Shown: positions 43,060-52,377, numbered from the stretch's first letter. The stretch is DNA of 64,000 nt from an uncultured Collinsella sp. (GCA_900541045.1 UQID01000008.1:1-64000), one strand, 5' to 3'. Translations and numbers: made by a program. Notes: a model not told the origin generated them from the sequence alone.

Positions 43060-43991
43060 TGGGTGAGGTCCGCTACGAACTGCATCCCGGTGATGGGCTG
43101 TTTCCCGCTACTGTTCTGGAACTTTCCGATGTGCCGCAGACGTTGTTCGTCCGTGGCGACCCGGAGGTGCTCTCGACGCCGGCGCTCTCGATTATCGGTG
43201 CGCGCAAGGCCTCGCCGTACGGTCTTGCCGTAGCTGAGCTTGCGGCCAAGGTTGCCGTGGAAGCGGGGGTGACGGTGGTCTCGGGCGGTGCGGTCGGCTG
43301 CGACCAGGCCTCGGGTTGGGCCGCGGTCAACGCCGGGGGCAGGCACGTCGTGGTACTGGGGACCGGCGCCGACGTGGTCTACCCGCGCTCGAGTGCGGGG
43401 CTCATCGCGCGCACGATCGATACGGGCGGCGCGGTCGTGTCCATCTCGCCTTGGGGTATGGGGCCACGTAAGTTTGCCTTCCCGCGGCGTAACCGGGTGA
43501 TTGCCGCGCTTTCGCAGGCGCTCTTCGTGTCGGAGGCTGGCATGCCTTCGGGCACGTTCTCGACGGCGGAGGCCGCCATGGACCTGGGGCGCGAGCTTCT
43601 TGCCGTGCCGGGTTCGATTTTGTCACCCGAGTCGCGCGGTACCAACTACCTCATTGCCAACGGGGCCTGCTGCATTATTGACGAGGAGTCCATCGAGATG
43701 GCCATCTCGCGAATCTACGGCACCCTGCGCTATTCGCGTCCTGATGCACCCGGTATCGCAGATCTGGACCCCACGCAGCAGGCCGTGATGCATGCGCTCA
43801 TCGCCTCGCCGCTCAAGGTCGACGACATCGCGGCACTCGTCTCGCTCGATGCTGTCGGCGTGCTCAAACTTCTGGGTTCGCTCGAACTCGAGGGCCTCAT
43901 CGAGCGCATGATGGATGGAAGGTATGCGCCCTCCAAGTTTGCCCTTCACGCCCAGACGCCCTTCGGTCACAATGGAAAACGTGTCAATTAG
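43059..43991 (+). CDS. dprA: DNA-processing protein DprA
   Basis: Loads RecA on incoming single-stranded DNA. ATG at 43059 overlaps the comM stop by one base with GGAAGGAGG upstream; 310 residues. The Rossmann-like core shows SIIGARKASPYG, VVSGGAVGCDQASG and FPRRNRVIAALS, and a C-terminal winged-helix-like domain (about 235-295). yraN-comM-dprA together suggest DNA uptake or repair capacity, but no comEC or pilus gene lies in this window. Confidence 0.95.
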   Translation: MGEVRYELHPGDGLFPATVLELSDVPQTLFVRGDPEVLSTPALSIIGARKASPYGLAVAELAAKVAVEAGVTVVSGGAVGCDQASGWAAVNAGGRHVVVLGTGADVVYPRSSAGLIARTIDTGGAVVSISPWGMGPRKFAFPRRNRVIAALSQALFVSEAGMPSGTFSTAEAAMDLGRELLAVPGSILSPESRGTNYLIANGACCIIDEESIEMAISRIYGTLRYSRPDAPGIADLDPTQQAVMHALIASPLKVDDIAALVSLDAVGVLKLLGSLELEGLIERMMDGRYAPSKFALHAQTPFGHNGKRVN

Positions 43992-44005
43992 AAAGGTGTT
44001 TGCAG

Positions 44006-45343
44006 ATGCTGTTTGATCAGGTGACGGTTATCGGTGGCGGTCTGGCGGGATCGGAATGCGCGATTCAGCTGGCAGATCGCGGGTTCGCCGTAAAGCTGTG
44101 CGAGATGCGCCCGCAGGTGAGCTCTCCTGCCCACCATACCGATCACTTGGCGGAGCTCGTCTGCTCCAATTCGTTTAAGTCGACCCGTCCCGATTCTGCC
44201 GCCGGTCTGCTGAAGGCCGAGCTCGGGCGTATGGGCTCGGTGCTGCTCGACTGCGCTCATCGTGCCGCTGTTCCCGCCGGCGGCGCCCTGGCGGTCGACC
44301 GTGTCAAGTTTTCCGAGCTTGTCGAGGCCGAGGTTGCCGCTCGCCCCAATATTGAGGTTGTCCACGGTGAGGTCACCCAGATCCCCGAGGGTCATGTGGT
44401 TATCGCCGCGGGCCCCTTGTGCTCGCCGGCATTGAGCGAGGAGGTCATGAAGCTCGTCGGCGGTGACGCCCTGGCGTTCTTTGACGCGGCCGCCCCGATC
44501 GTCGATGCCTCGACGCTCGATATGGACGTGCTGTTCTCGCAGTCGCGCTACGAGGAGCAGGGGAGTGGCGACTATCTCAATGCCCCGCTCAATAAGGAAG
44601 AGTACGAGGACTTTATCGAGGCGCTCACCACGGCCGATCGCGTGGTGCTCAAGGATTTTGAGGGCGGGGACCTGTTTCAGGCCTGCCAGCCTGCCGAGGA
44701 GGTTGCGCGCACGGGCAAGGATGCCATCCGTTTTGGTGCCATGAAGCCCGTCGGGCTCACCGACCCGCGCACCGGTCGCCGTCCCTGGGCGGCGATCCAG
44801 CTGCGCGCCGAGAACAAGGAGAAGACGGCCTATAACCTGGTTGGCTTCCAGACCAACCTGACCTTCGGCGAACAGAAGCGCGTCTTTCGTATGGTTCCCG
44901 GACTGGAGAACGCCGAGTTCTTCCGCTACGGCGTCATGCACCGCAACACCTTTGTCGATGCGCCGCACGTGCTCGATGGCACCTTTGCCGTGCCCGGCAC
45001 GAGCGTGCGCCTTGCCGGCCAGATTACCGGCACCGAGGGGTACATGGAAGCCGTGGCGACGGGTCTGCTCGCCGCGCTCAACACCTATGCCGAGGCTATC
45101 GATGCTGCGGGCGTCGAGCTGCCGCGCGTGGGCGCCCTGGGCGCGCTCGTGGGGTATGCGACCGACCCGGCTACGGTGGGCTACCAGCCCATGCACGTCA
45201 ACTTTGGCCTCGTGCCGCCGCTCGAGGACGGTAAGCGTCGCAGCAAGCGCGATCGTTACCAGGCCTACGCGGACCGGGCCCTTAAGGCCCTGGATGCCTA
45301 TCTGGAAACGCGCTCCGATCTGTTTGGAGGCGAGAGGTCATAG
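44006..45343 (+). CDS. trmFO: Methylenetetrahydrofolate-tRNA (uracil-54-C5)-methyltransferase TrmFO
   Basis: Forms ribothymidine 54 in tRNA using methylene-THF and FAD. The ATG at 44006 is preferred over TTG 44000 by distance from GAAAGGTG. The 445 residues contain VTVIGGGLAGSECAIQLADR (FAD), CEMRP, ELVCSNSFKS with the catalytic-site cysteine, DYLNAPLNKEEY and GQITGTEGYMEAVATGLLAA. The stop codon TAG shares bases with the apparent ATA start of the recombinase gene. Confidence 0.96.
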   Translation: MLFDQVTVIGGGLAGSECAIQLADRGFAVKLCEMRPQVSSPAHHTDHLAELVCSNSFKSTRPDSAAGLLKAELGRMGSVLLDCAHRAAVPAGGALAVDRVKFSELVEAEVAARPNIEVVHGEVTQIPEGHVVIAAGPLCSPALSEEVMKLVGGDALAFFDAAAPIVDASTLDMDVLFSQSRYEEQGSGDYLNAPLNKEEYEDFIEALTTADRVVLKDFEGGDLFQACQPAEEVARTGKDAIRFGAMKPVGLTDPRTGRRPWAAIQLRAENKEKTAYNLVGFQTNLTFGEQKRVFRMVPGLENAEFFRYGVMHRNTFVDAPHVLDGTFAVPGTSVRLAGQITGTEGYMEAVATGLLAALNTYAEAIDAAGVELPRVGALGALVGYATDPATVGYQPMHVNFGLVPPLEDGKRRSKRDRYQAYADRALKALDAYLETRSDLFGGERS

Positions 45344-46260
45344 CCTTTGACCTGTACGATGCCGTCGACTCGTTTATCGCCTATATCGCACGTGTCGAAG
45401 GGCTCGCCCCCAATACAGTAACCGCCTACGCCTCGCGGCTCGAGCACTTCGCCGCGTGGTGCGACCGTGAGGGCATCGACGCTCGCGTCGCCGACGTACG
45501 GACCGTTCGCTCCTATTTGGCCGAGCTGTCGCGTGGCCAGGTGGCGGCTCGGACCCTTGCGGCGCATCTGTCTGCCATTCGCTCGCTCTATCGGTGGATG
45601 GCTGCCGAGGGAATCGTTGAGGGCGATGCGGTCTCGGCGATATCCTCGCCCAAACTGCCGCGCGATCTTCCCGGTGTGCTGACGACCCGGCAAGTCGAGG
45701 CGTTGCTCAAGGCCCCCGACACCTCGACGCCTTCGGGGCTGCGTGATGCAGCGATGCTCGAGCTGCTCTATGCCTCCGGCGCGCGAATCTCGGAGCTCGC
45801 GGCGCTCAACGTGGAGTCCATTGCTTGGTCAGAGCGAACGCTGCGACTTTGGGGCAAGGGGAGCAAGGAGCGTATCGTGCCCCTCTATCGGCGCGCTCTC
45901 GAGGCGACTCGCCGCTATATTGAGGAGGGGAGGCCACATCTCCTTGTGCAGGCAAAGCGTGTCGATAGTGCGAACGGCGTGCATCCGCTGTTTATCTCGG
46001 CGCGCGGAAACCGCATGAGTGCCGCCATGCTGAGGAGGCGTTTCCACATGCTTGCGGCACTTGCCGGCATTCCTGCCGACATCGCCCCGCATGCGATGCG
46101 CCACACCTTTGCGACCGACCTGCTCGAGGGCGGCGCGGATCTGCGCTCGGTTCAGGAGCTGCTGGGGCATGCGAGCTTGTCCACGACGCAGATCTATACG
46201 CACCTCACGCCCGACCGACTCAAGCGTGCCGTGAGTCAGGCACACCCCCGCGGCGAGTAG
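45340..46260 (+). CDS. Tyrosine recombinase XerC/XerD, non-canonical start
   Basis: Site-specific recombinase for chromosome dimer resolution. The catalytic set is complete: Arg149, Lys173, His251, Arg254, His277 and Tyr286 (numbered from 45340). The core-binding domain (LYDAVDSFIAYIARVEGLAP, then NTVTAYASRLEHF) is encoded upstream of the first canonical start in frame (TTG 45517), with no ATG, GTG or TTG before it. The best start is ATA at 45340, inside an ATAG overlap with the trmFO stop and 9 nt after GGAGG; CTG 45352 is an alternative. From there the protein is 306 residues, the normal length. XerC and XerD cannot be told apart here. Confidence 0.88.
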   Translation: MAFDLYDAVDSFIAYIARVEGLAPNTVTAYASRLEHFAAWCDREGIDARVADVRTVRSYLAELSRGQVAARTLAAHLSAIRSLYRWMAAEGIVEGDAVSAISSPKLPRDLPGVLTTRQVEALLKAPDTSTPSGLRDAAMLELLYASGARISELAALNVESIAWSERTLRLWGKGSKERIVPLYRRALEATRRYIEEGRPHLLVQAKRVDSANGVHPLFISARGNRMSAAMLRRRFHMLAALAGIPADIAPHAMRHTFATDLLEGGADLRSVQELLGHASLSTTQIYTHLTPDRLKRAVSQAHPRGE

Positions 46261-46277
46261 GAGAAGGGCCTCCCGCG

Positions 46278-46299
46278 CCGCACCGAGGTGTGTGGTTTT
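46278..46299 (+). terminator. Weak terminator after the Xer gene
   Basis: CCGCAC pairs with GTGTGG (one wobble) and is followed by TTTT. The stem is short, so the call is tentative. Confidence 0.4.
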
Positions 46300-46308
46300 G
46301 ATTGCGGG

Positions 46309-46337
46309 TTGGCAGGAAGAGGCAATCCTGCTATCAT
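46309..46337 (+). promoter_or_regulatory. Promoter for rpsB-tsf
   Basis: TTGGCA (46309-46314), a 17-bp spacer and TATCAT (46332-46337). It leaves a 5' leader of about 135 nt before rpsB. Confidence 0.7.
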
Positions 46338-46343
46338 TCATCG

Positions 46344-46478
46344 GGTTGCTTCACGGCAACAGGTTTTTATCACGCACGCGCGGCTACTTCATACCGTGGT
46401 GCCCGGGCTTTGGTAGCACATGTCCGGGTTGGTTTTGGAGGATGACCCCGCGCGGAGGCAAACCACAGGAGGTTTAAT
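46344..46478 (+). promoter_or_regulatory. Long untranslated leader of rpsB, possible S2 autoregulatory element
   Basis: The leader is long for this window and contains pairing segments such as CCCGG (from 46407) with CCGGG (near 46432) around TTTGGTAGCACATG. S2 represses its own mRNA through a leader in several bacteria. Whether this leader has the known fold is not established here. Confidence 0.3.
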
Positions 46479-47207
46479 ATGGCTACCAAGATTAATATCC
46501 GCACCCTGCTCGAGGCCGGCTGCCACTTCGGTCACCAGACCCGTCGCTGGAACCCCAAGATGAAGCCGTTCATCTTCGGCGAGCGCAACGGCATCTACAT
46601 CCTCGACCTCAAGCAGACCATCCTTGACGCCGATCAGGCCTACACCTTCGTCAAGAACGTCGCCAAGGGCGGCAACGTGCTGTTCGTCGGCACCAAGAAG
46701 CAGGCTCAGGAGGCCGTCAAGAACGCTGCTGAGCGCGCCAACATGCCTTACATCAACCAGCGTTGGCTCGGCGGTATGCTGACCAACTTCGTCACCATCC
46801 GCTCCCGCATCAACCGCATGGAGGAGCTCGAGGCCATGGTCGAGGACGGCCGCATGGCTGTTCTGCCCAAGAAGGAGCAGGCAGTGCTCGGCAAGGAGCT
46901 CGCTAAGCTCCAGACCAACCTCGGTGGCGCCCGCGACATGAAGGGTCTGCCCCAGGCTCTCTTCGTCATCGACACCAAGCGCGAGGAGAACGCCATCAAG
47001 GAGGCCCAGCGCCTGAACATCCCCGTCGTTGCTCTGATCGACACCAACTCCGATCCCGACGAGGTCGAGTACGGCATCCCCTGCAACGATGACGCCATCT
47101 CCGCTGTCACCCTTATGTGCGAGCTCATGGCCGACGCCTGCCTCGCTGGCTCCGGTAAGGAGCAGGTCTCCGAGGCCGAGATGGCCGCCGAGCCCAAGGC
47201 CGAGTAA
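46479..47207 (+). CDS. rpsB: 30S ribosomal protein S2
   Basis: Small-subunit protein. ATG at 46479 behind CAGGAGG. The 242 residues begin ATKINIRTLLEAGCHFGHQT and contain RRWNPKMKPFIFGERNGIYI and NQRWLGGMLTNF, diagnostic for S2. An Ala/Glu-rich tail ends the protein. tsf follows after 45 nt. Confidence 0.98.
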   Translation: MATKINIRTLLEAGCHFGHQTRRWNPKMKPFIFGERNGIYILDLKQTILDADQAYTFVKNVAKGGNVLFVGTKKQAQEAVKNAAERANMPYINQRWLGGMLTNFVTIRSRINRMEELEAMVEDGRMAVLPKKEQAVLGKELAKLQTNLGGARDMKGLPQALFVIDTKREENAIKEAQRLNIPVVALIDTNSDPDEVEYGIPCNDDAISAVTLMCELMADACLAGSGKEQVSEAEMAAEPKAE

Positions 47208-47252
47208 ATCAGTCCTATTTAAGTCTTTTTCATCTCTTTGAAAGGAACCACA

Positions 47253-48122
47253 ATGGCCCAGATTACTGCCGCTATGGTCAAGCAGCTCCGCGAGATGACC
47301 GACTCCCCAATGATGGAGTGCAAGAAGGCTCTCGTCGAGGCTGACGGCGACATGGACGTCGCTGTTGACGTTCTGCGCAAGAACGGCCTCGCCAAGGCTG
47401 CCAAGAAGGCTGGCCGTGAGACCAACGAGGGCGCTGTCGCCGCGTTCGTCTCCGAGGACGGCAAGTCCGGCGCTCTGCTCGAGCTTTCCTGCGAGACCGA
47501 CTTCGTCGGCTCCAACGCCAAGTTCACCGGCTTTGCTTCCAAGGTCGCCGAGGTTGTCGCTACCACCGAGCCGGCCGATGTCGATGCTCTGCTCGAGAAG
47601 CCGATGGGCGAGGAGACCGTTTCCTCCGAGCTCACCGAGATGATTCACATCATGGGCGAGAACATGAAGATCGCTCGTTTCTCCGCTCGCAAGGCCGAGA
47701 ACGGCGCTCTCGCTTCTTACATCCACATGGGTGGTAAGATCGGCGTCCTCGTCGAGTTCGCTTTCGAGAAGGCCGAGACCGCTCAGGCCGAGTCCTTCAA
47801 GACCTTCGCTCACGACGTTGCCCTTCAGGTTGCCGCCGTCGCCCCGATTTGCGCTACCCGCGATCAGGTTCCGGCCGAGACCGTCGAGCACGAGAAGGAG
47901 ATCTACATGGCTCAGGCTGCCGAGTCCGGCAAGCCCGAGGCTATTCAGGAGAAGATGGCTGTTGGCCGTCTGGAGAAGTTCTACAAGCAGTCCGTGCTCA
48001 CCGAGCAGGAGTTCATCAAGGACAGCTCCCTCACCATCAAGAAGTACGCTGAGCAGGTCTCCAAAGAGCTCGGCGATACCATTACCGTTGTTGCCTTCGA
48101 CCGTCTGGTCCGTGGCGAGTAA
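47253..48122 (+). CDS. tsf: Elongation factor Ts
   Basis: Nucleotide exchange factor for EF-Tu. The ATG at 47253 follows AAAGGAACC and gives 289 residues. The N-terminal UBA-like domain has LREMTDSPMMECKKALVEAD, then the TDFV motif region (ELSCETDFVGSNAKF). Length and motifs are normal. The rpsB-tsf pair is ended by a strong terminator. Confidence 0.98.
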   Translation: MAQITAAMVKQLREMTDSPMMECKKALVEADGDMDVAVDVLRKNGLAKAAKKAGRETNEGAVAAFVSEDGKSGALLELSCETDFVGSNAKFTGFASKVAEVVATTEPADVDALLEKPMGEETVSSELTEMIHIMGENMKIARFSARKAENGALASYIHMGGKIGVLVEFAFEKAETAQAESFKTFAHDVALQVAAVAPICATRDQVPAETVEHEKEIYMAQAAESGKPEAIQEKMAVGRLEKFYKQSVLTEQEFIKDSSLTIKKYAEQVSKELGDTITVVAFDRLVRGE

Positions 48123-48145
48123 ATAAGCTCTTGTAGCTGGTAATG

Positions 48146-48180
48146 AGCAGGCTGTGGGTTTTACTCACAGCCTGCTTTTT
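48146..48180 (+). terminator. Intrinsic terminator after tsf
   Basis: A perfect 11-bp stem AGCAGGCTGTG/CACAGCCTGCT with a 9-nt loop, running into TTTTT. Confidence 0.93.
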
Positions 48181-48239
48181 CATGGCTCTTATCAGAGCCT
48201 TTGCTATCATATTGAGAGTCTAATTAAAGGAGGATCGCT

Positions 48240-48962
48240 TTGTCCGACATCCGATATAAACGCGTGCTTCTGAAGCTTTCCGGCGAAGCACTGATGGGCG
48301 ACGGCCAATATGGCATCGACCCCAAGATTACCGATCATCTTGCCAAGCAGGTCAAGGAACTGCTCGCCGTTGGTCACGAGGTCGGTGTTGTTGTCGGCGG
48401 CGGCAACATTTTCCGCGGCATGGCCGGCGCTGCCGGTGGCATGGAACGCGCCCAGGCCGACTACATGGGCATGCTGGCAACCGTTATGAACGCGCTTGCC
48501 CTGCAGGATGCCTTTGAGCACAACGATGTTCCCTGCCGCGTGATGAGCGCTATCCAGATGAACGAGATCTGCGAGCCCTATATTCGCCGTCGCGCCATCA
48601 ACCACCTTTCCAAGGGCAACGTCGTTATTTTTGCCGCCGGTTCGGGCAATCCGTACTTTACGACCGACACCGCCGCGGCTCTTCGTGCCTGCGAGATCGG
48701 TGCCGAGATTCTGATTAAGGCCACCAAGGTTGACGGCATCTACGACAAGGATCCTGTCAAGTGCGCCGATGCCGTCCGTTTTGACAAGATTACCTATCAC
48801 GAGGTTCTCGTCCGCGGTCTGCAGGTTATGGATTCCACAGCTACGGCACTGTGCCAGGATAACCGTATGCCGATTTTGGTCCTCAACATTGATGGCGAGG
48901 ACACCGTCAAACGCGCGCTTTCGGGTGAGCCCGTCGGCACGCTCGTCTATCAGGAGGATTAA
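48240..48962 (+). CDS. pyrH: UMP kinase
   Basis: Phosphorylates UMP to UDP. TTG start at 48240 behind AAAGGAGGATC; 240 residues. Visible: VLLKLSGEALMGDGQYGIDP, VGVVVGGGNIFRG, and the ATP/UMP region TGNPYF-like GSGNPYFTTDTAAALRA with KATKVDGIYDKDP. First gene of the pyrH-frr-uppS-cdsA-dxr-rseP-ispG-proS string, all on one strand with gaps of 1-23 nt. Confidence 0.97.
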   Translation: MSDIRYKRVLLKLSGEALMGDGQYGIDPKITDHLAKQVKELLAVGHEVGVVVGGGNIFRGMAGAAGGMERAQADYMGMLATVMNALALQDAFEHNDVPCRVMSAIQMNEICEPYIRRRAINHLSKGNVVIFAAGSGNPYFTTDTAAALRACEIGAEILIKATKVDGIYDKDPVKCADAVRFDKITYHEVLVRGLQVMDSTATALCQDNRMPILVLNIDGEDTVKRALSGEPVGTLVYQED

Positions 48963-48964
48963 GC

Positions 48965-49501
48965 ATGGCAGAGAACATCACCGCCCACATGGACAAGTCG
49001 CTCGAGTCCCTCAAGCACAACTTCTCCAAGGTTCGCACAGGCCGCGCCAACGCTAACATTCTGTCCGACATTTCGGTCGATTACTACGGTGTTCCCACGC
49101 CGGTTACCCAGGTTGCCGCCGTTAAGACCCCCGAAGCTCACATGCTGCTTATCGAGCCCTGGGACAAGGCACTCGTCAACGCCATCGTGAAGGCTATCAG
49201 CGCTTCCGATCTGGGCATTACTCCCAACTCTGACGGTACCGTCGTGCGCCTGCCGTTCCCGGCTCCCACCGAGGAGCGTCGTCGCGAGCTCGTCAAGGAG
49301 TGCCGCGAGTATGCCGAGCAGGCCAAGGTCTCCATTCGCAACATCCGTCGCGACTTTAACAACAAGCTCGAGCGCGACGAAGAGCTCACCGAGGACGATG
49401 TCCGTCGCGAGCAGGCCAAGGTCCAGAAGTATACCGATGAGTATGTTGCCAAGGTTGAGGAGCTTCTGAAGGAAAAAGAAGCCGAGGTCATGGAGATCTA
49501 A
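48965..49501 (+). CDS. frr: Ribosome recycling factor
   Basis: Splits post-termination ribosomes with EF-G. The 178 residues show the paired helical arms: MDKSLESLKHNFSKVRTGRA near the N-terminus, VDYYGVPTPVTQVA, and the C-terminal QKYTDEYVAKVEELLKEKEA. ATG at 48965, two nt after pyrH. The length is slightly short of the usual 185, within the family range. Confidence 0.97.
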   Translation: MAENITAHMDKSLESLKHNFSKVRTGRANANILSDISVDYYGVPTPVTQVAAVKTPEAHMLLIEPWDKALVNAIVKAISASDLGITPNSDGTVVRLPFPAPTEERRRELVKECREYAEQAKVSIRNIRRDFNNKLERDEELTEDDVRREQAKVQKYTDEYVAKVEELLKEKEAEVMEI

Positions 49502-49502
49502 G

Positions 49503-50297
49503 GTGCAATACGACGAGAACAAACTGGTCGAGTACTTTGCCGACGCCCCTGCGGGCGTCGGTTTTTCCGACCTTGACCTCAATAAGATTCCGCATCATAT
49601 TTCGTGCATCATGGACGGTAACGGTCGCTGGGCCACGGCGCGCGGTCTTGCCCGCACCGAGGGACACAAGGCCGGTATCGTCTCCCTGCGCGAGATCATT
49701 ACCGCATGCGTGCGTTTGGGCGTCGACGTCCTTTCGGCCTATGCGTTTTCCACCGAAAACTGGAATCGTCCACAGCACGAGGTCAACGTTTTGATGCATC
49801 TGTTTGCCAAGACGTTTATCGATGAGTTGCCGCTGCTTAAGCGCGAAAACGTGCGCGTTGTCTTTTTGGGCGATATTTCCGCACTGCCCAAGAAGACCCG
49901 CGATGTCTTTGAGCGCGGTCTTGCCGAGTGTGCCGACCACACCGGCATGACGCTGGCGCTTGCCGTCAATTACGGCGCCCGTGCCGAGATCACCCGTGCC
50001 GTCCGTCAGATTGCGCTCGACGCCGCTGCCGGCAAGATCGACCCTGCCGCCATCGATGATGATATGGTTGCCTCCCATCTCTACACCGCTGGGCTGCCCG
50101 ATCCGGAGCTTGTGATTCGCACCTCCGGCGAGCTACGCCTTTCGAACTATCTGCTGTGGCAGGTTGCCTATTCCGAGTTTTATGTCACCGATACCTATTG
50201 GCCCGACTTTGATCGCTGGGGCCTTGTCGACGCCATTTTGGCCTACCAGGGCCGCGACCGTAGGTTTGGTGGACTGAGCAAGACCGAGGAGGCTTAA
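49503..50297 (+). CDS. uppS: Undecaprenyl diphosphate synthase
   Basis: Makes the C55 lipid carrier for cell-wall synthesis. GTG at 49503, one nt after the frr stop; 264 residues. Catalytic motifs: HISCIMDGNGRWATARGL, EGHKAGI, LSAYAFSTENWNRP and DLVIRTSGE-like ELVIRTSGELRLSNYLLWQ. About 35 residues precede the core. Confidence 0.97.
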   Translation: MQYDENKLVEYFADAPAGVGFSDLDLNKIPHHISCIMDGNGRWATARGLARTEGHKAGIVSLREIITACVRLGVDVLSAYAFSTENWNRPQHEVNVLMHLFAKTFIDELPLLKRENVRVVFLGDISALPKKTRDVFERGLAECADHTGMTLALAVNYGARAEITRAVRQIALDAAAGKIDPAAIDDDMVASHLYTAGLPDPELVIRTSGELRLSNYLLWQVAYSEFYVTDTYWPDFDRWGLVDAILAYQGRDRRFGGLSKTEEA

Positions 50298-50299
50298 TC

Positions 50300-51190
50300 G
50301 TGTCCGATCGTCCCAAGGCGTCTGCTCCCAAGACGTCAACTCCCAAGGCGCCTTCCGCCAAGAGCGGCGCGGCTACGACTTCGTGGTTGGCCGGCTTTAT
50401 TACCCGCGCCGCCGCAGGTATCGTCTACGCCGTCGTGTTTATTCTCTGCTTGGTTTTGGGTATCGTTCCCACTGCCATCTTCGTCTCCGTCATGAGCGGC
50501 CTGTGCTGCTATGAGTTTTTCCGCATGACGAAGCTCGATGGCAAGGTGGCCAACGAGCGCCTGGGTATCGCTGCCGCCGTGCTCTTTCCGCTCTCGGCGC
50601 TGGGCGACTCGCTGCTGTTGAATGCCCTGCTTTTTGCTCTGATGCTTGCGGTGGGTATTTGGTATGTCTGGTCGGCGCGTACCCGCATATCCGATGTAGC
50701 TGTGACGCTCATGGGTCCCATTTACACCGGTTTTATGCTGTCGGCCATCGTGCTGCTGCGCGATGCCGTGCCCGGTTTTGCTGGCGCCCTGCTTTCGGTG
50801 GGTGTTTGCGCGTCTCTCTGGGTCTCCGATTCGTTTGCCTACATCGTGGGCAGCCGTATCGGCAAGCACAAGATGGTCCCCAAGATCTCTCCCAAAAAGA
50901 GCTGGGAGGGCTTTGTCGGCGGCATCTTGGGCTCGGTTCTCATCTGGCTCATTTTGTGGGCGACGCACTTCTATAAGCTGAGCTTGCCCTATGCACTGCT
51001 TTGCGGCGTGGTTGTGTCCATCTTGGGCGTTATCGGCGACCTCATCGAGTCACGCATCAAGCGTGGCGTGGGCGTTAAAGATTCCGGCAACCTTATTCCG
51101 GGCCATGGCGGCATGCTCGACCGTAGTGACTCGCTTATCTTTGGCTGCATTACCGCGCAGCTGCTTTTGATGATCGGAGGCGTGCTGTAA
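50300..51190 (+). CDS. cdsA: Phosphatidate cytidylyltransferase
   Basis: Makes CDP-diacylglycerol for phospholipids. The 296-residue protein has a Lys/Ser/Pro-rich cytoplasmic start, about eight membrane segments and the family signature split between GDLIESRIKR and KDSGNLIPGHGGMLDRSDSL near the C-terminus, with the catalytic Asp residues. GTG start at 50300; the end overlaps dxr by one base. Confidence 0.96.
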   Translation: MSDRPKASAPKTSTPKAPSAKSGAATTSWLAGFITRAAAGIVYAVVFILCLVLGIVPTAIFVSVMSGLCCYEFFRMTKLDGKVANERLGIAAAVLFPLSALGDSLLLNALLFALMLAVGIWYVWSARTRISDVAVTLMGPIYTGFMLSAIVLLRDAVPGFAGALLSVGVCASLWVSDSFAYIVGSRIGKHKMVPKISPKKSWEGFVGGILGSVLIWLILWATHFYKLSLPYALLCGVVVSILGVIGDLIESRIKRGVGVKDSGNLIPGHGGMLDRSDSLIFGCITAQLLLMIGGVL

Positions 51191-52377
51191 TGTCATTCCA
51201 GACGACGTATGGCCCCGATGGACGTCTTCGCGTTGCCATCCTGGGTTGTACGGGCTCTATCGGCACGCAGGCACTCGATGTATGCCGTCAGCATGCCGAT
51301 CGACTGCAGGTGACGGCGCTGTCCGTTAACTCCAGCACCTCGGAACTCGTTGCGTTTGCCCGTGAGTTTTCGGTTCCGGCAGTTGCCGTGGCCGACATCA
51401 CCCACGGTGCTGACGCTGTGCTGCAGGAGCTGCCCGAGGGCACCGAGCTCGGTGTTGGTGCGCAGGCAGTTTGCGAGCTCGCACGTCGCGATGATGTCGA
51501 CTGCGTACTCGTGGCCATCGTGGGCGCTGCCGGGCTCGAAGCGAGCCATGCGGCCCTGACCTCGAACAAGCGTATTGCACTTGCTAACAAGGAGTCCCTC
51601 GTTGTCGGCGGTGACCTACTGATGCCGTTGGCGCAGCCGGGCCAGCTCATTCCGGTCGACTCCGAGCACTCCGCCATCTACCAGTGCTATCTGGGGGAGA
51701 ATCCTCGCGAGGCTCACTGCATTTGGCTCACTTGCTCGGGTGGTCCGTTCTTTGGCCGTACGCGCGACGAGCTCAATTGCGTGACACGCTCCGATGCGCT
51801 GGCACACCCCACGTGGGCCATGGGTGCTAAGATCACCATCGACTCTGCGACCCTCATGAATAAGGGCTTGGAGCGTATCGAGGCGATGCACCTGTTCGGG
51901 TGCGATCTCGACTTTATCAACGTGGTCGTTCAGCGCCAGTCAAAGATCCACTCGATGGTCGAGTATGCGGACGGCTCTGTGATGGCACATCTTGGTGCGT
52001 CCGACATGCGCATTCCCATCCAGTTCGCGTTCTCGTATCCCGAGCGGTGGGATACCCCAGCGCCTCGAATCGATTTCCGCGAGCTCGGGCAGCTCACGTT
52101 TGATGCTGCCGATATGGACACATTCCGCTGCCTGGCGCTGGCCGAGCGTGCCGGCAGAACGGGCGGCACCATGCCGTGCGTGCTGAATGCCGCCAACGAA
52201 GTTGCCGTCGATGCCTTCCTGCACGATGTCTGTACCTTTACCGATATCGACCGTATCGTCGAGTCGTGCATGGATGCACACGATACGCAGGCGGTCGCAT
52301 CCTTTGAGCAGCTTCGCGATATCGATACGTGGGCTCGTGCCATGGCCGCCGAGGTGCTCGCTGCAACCCGCTCTTAA
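51190..52377 (+). CDS. dxr: 1-deoxy-D-xylulose 5-phosphate reductoisomerase
   Basis: First committed step of the MEP isoprenoid pathway (DXP to MEP). The 395-residue protein contains the NADPH motif ILGCTGSIGTQALD, ANKESLVVGG, the metal/substrate region PVDSEHSAIYQC, and MGAKITIDSATLMNKGLE. ispG of the same pathway lies two genes downstream. Confidence 0.97.
   Translation: MSFQTTYGPDGRLRVAILGCTGSIGTQALDVCRQHADRLQVTALSVNSSTSELVAFAREFSVPAVAVADITHGADAVLQELPEGTELGVGAQAVCELARRDDVDCVLVAIVGAAGLEASHAALTSNKRIALANKESLVVGGDLLMPLAQPGQLIPVDSEHSAIYQCYLGENPREAHCIWLTCSGGPFFGRTRDELNCVTRSDALAHPTWAMGAKITIDSATLMNKGLERIEAMHLFGCDLDFINVVVQRQSKIHSMVEYADGSVMAHLGASDMRIPIQFAFSYPERWDTPAPRIDFRELGQLTFDAADMDTFRCLALAERAGRTGGTMPCVLNAANEVAVDAFLHDVCTFTDIDRIVESCMDAHDTQAVASFEQLRDIDTWARAMAAEVLAATRS

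Noticed and set aside
45517..46260. Short form of the Xer recombinase starting at TTG 45517
   Set aside because: It lacks most of the core-binding domain, which is clearly encoded upstream in the same frame, and has no strong ribosome site.
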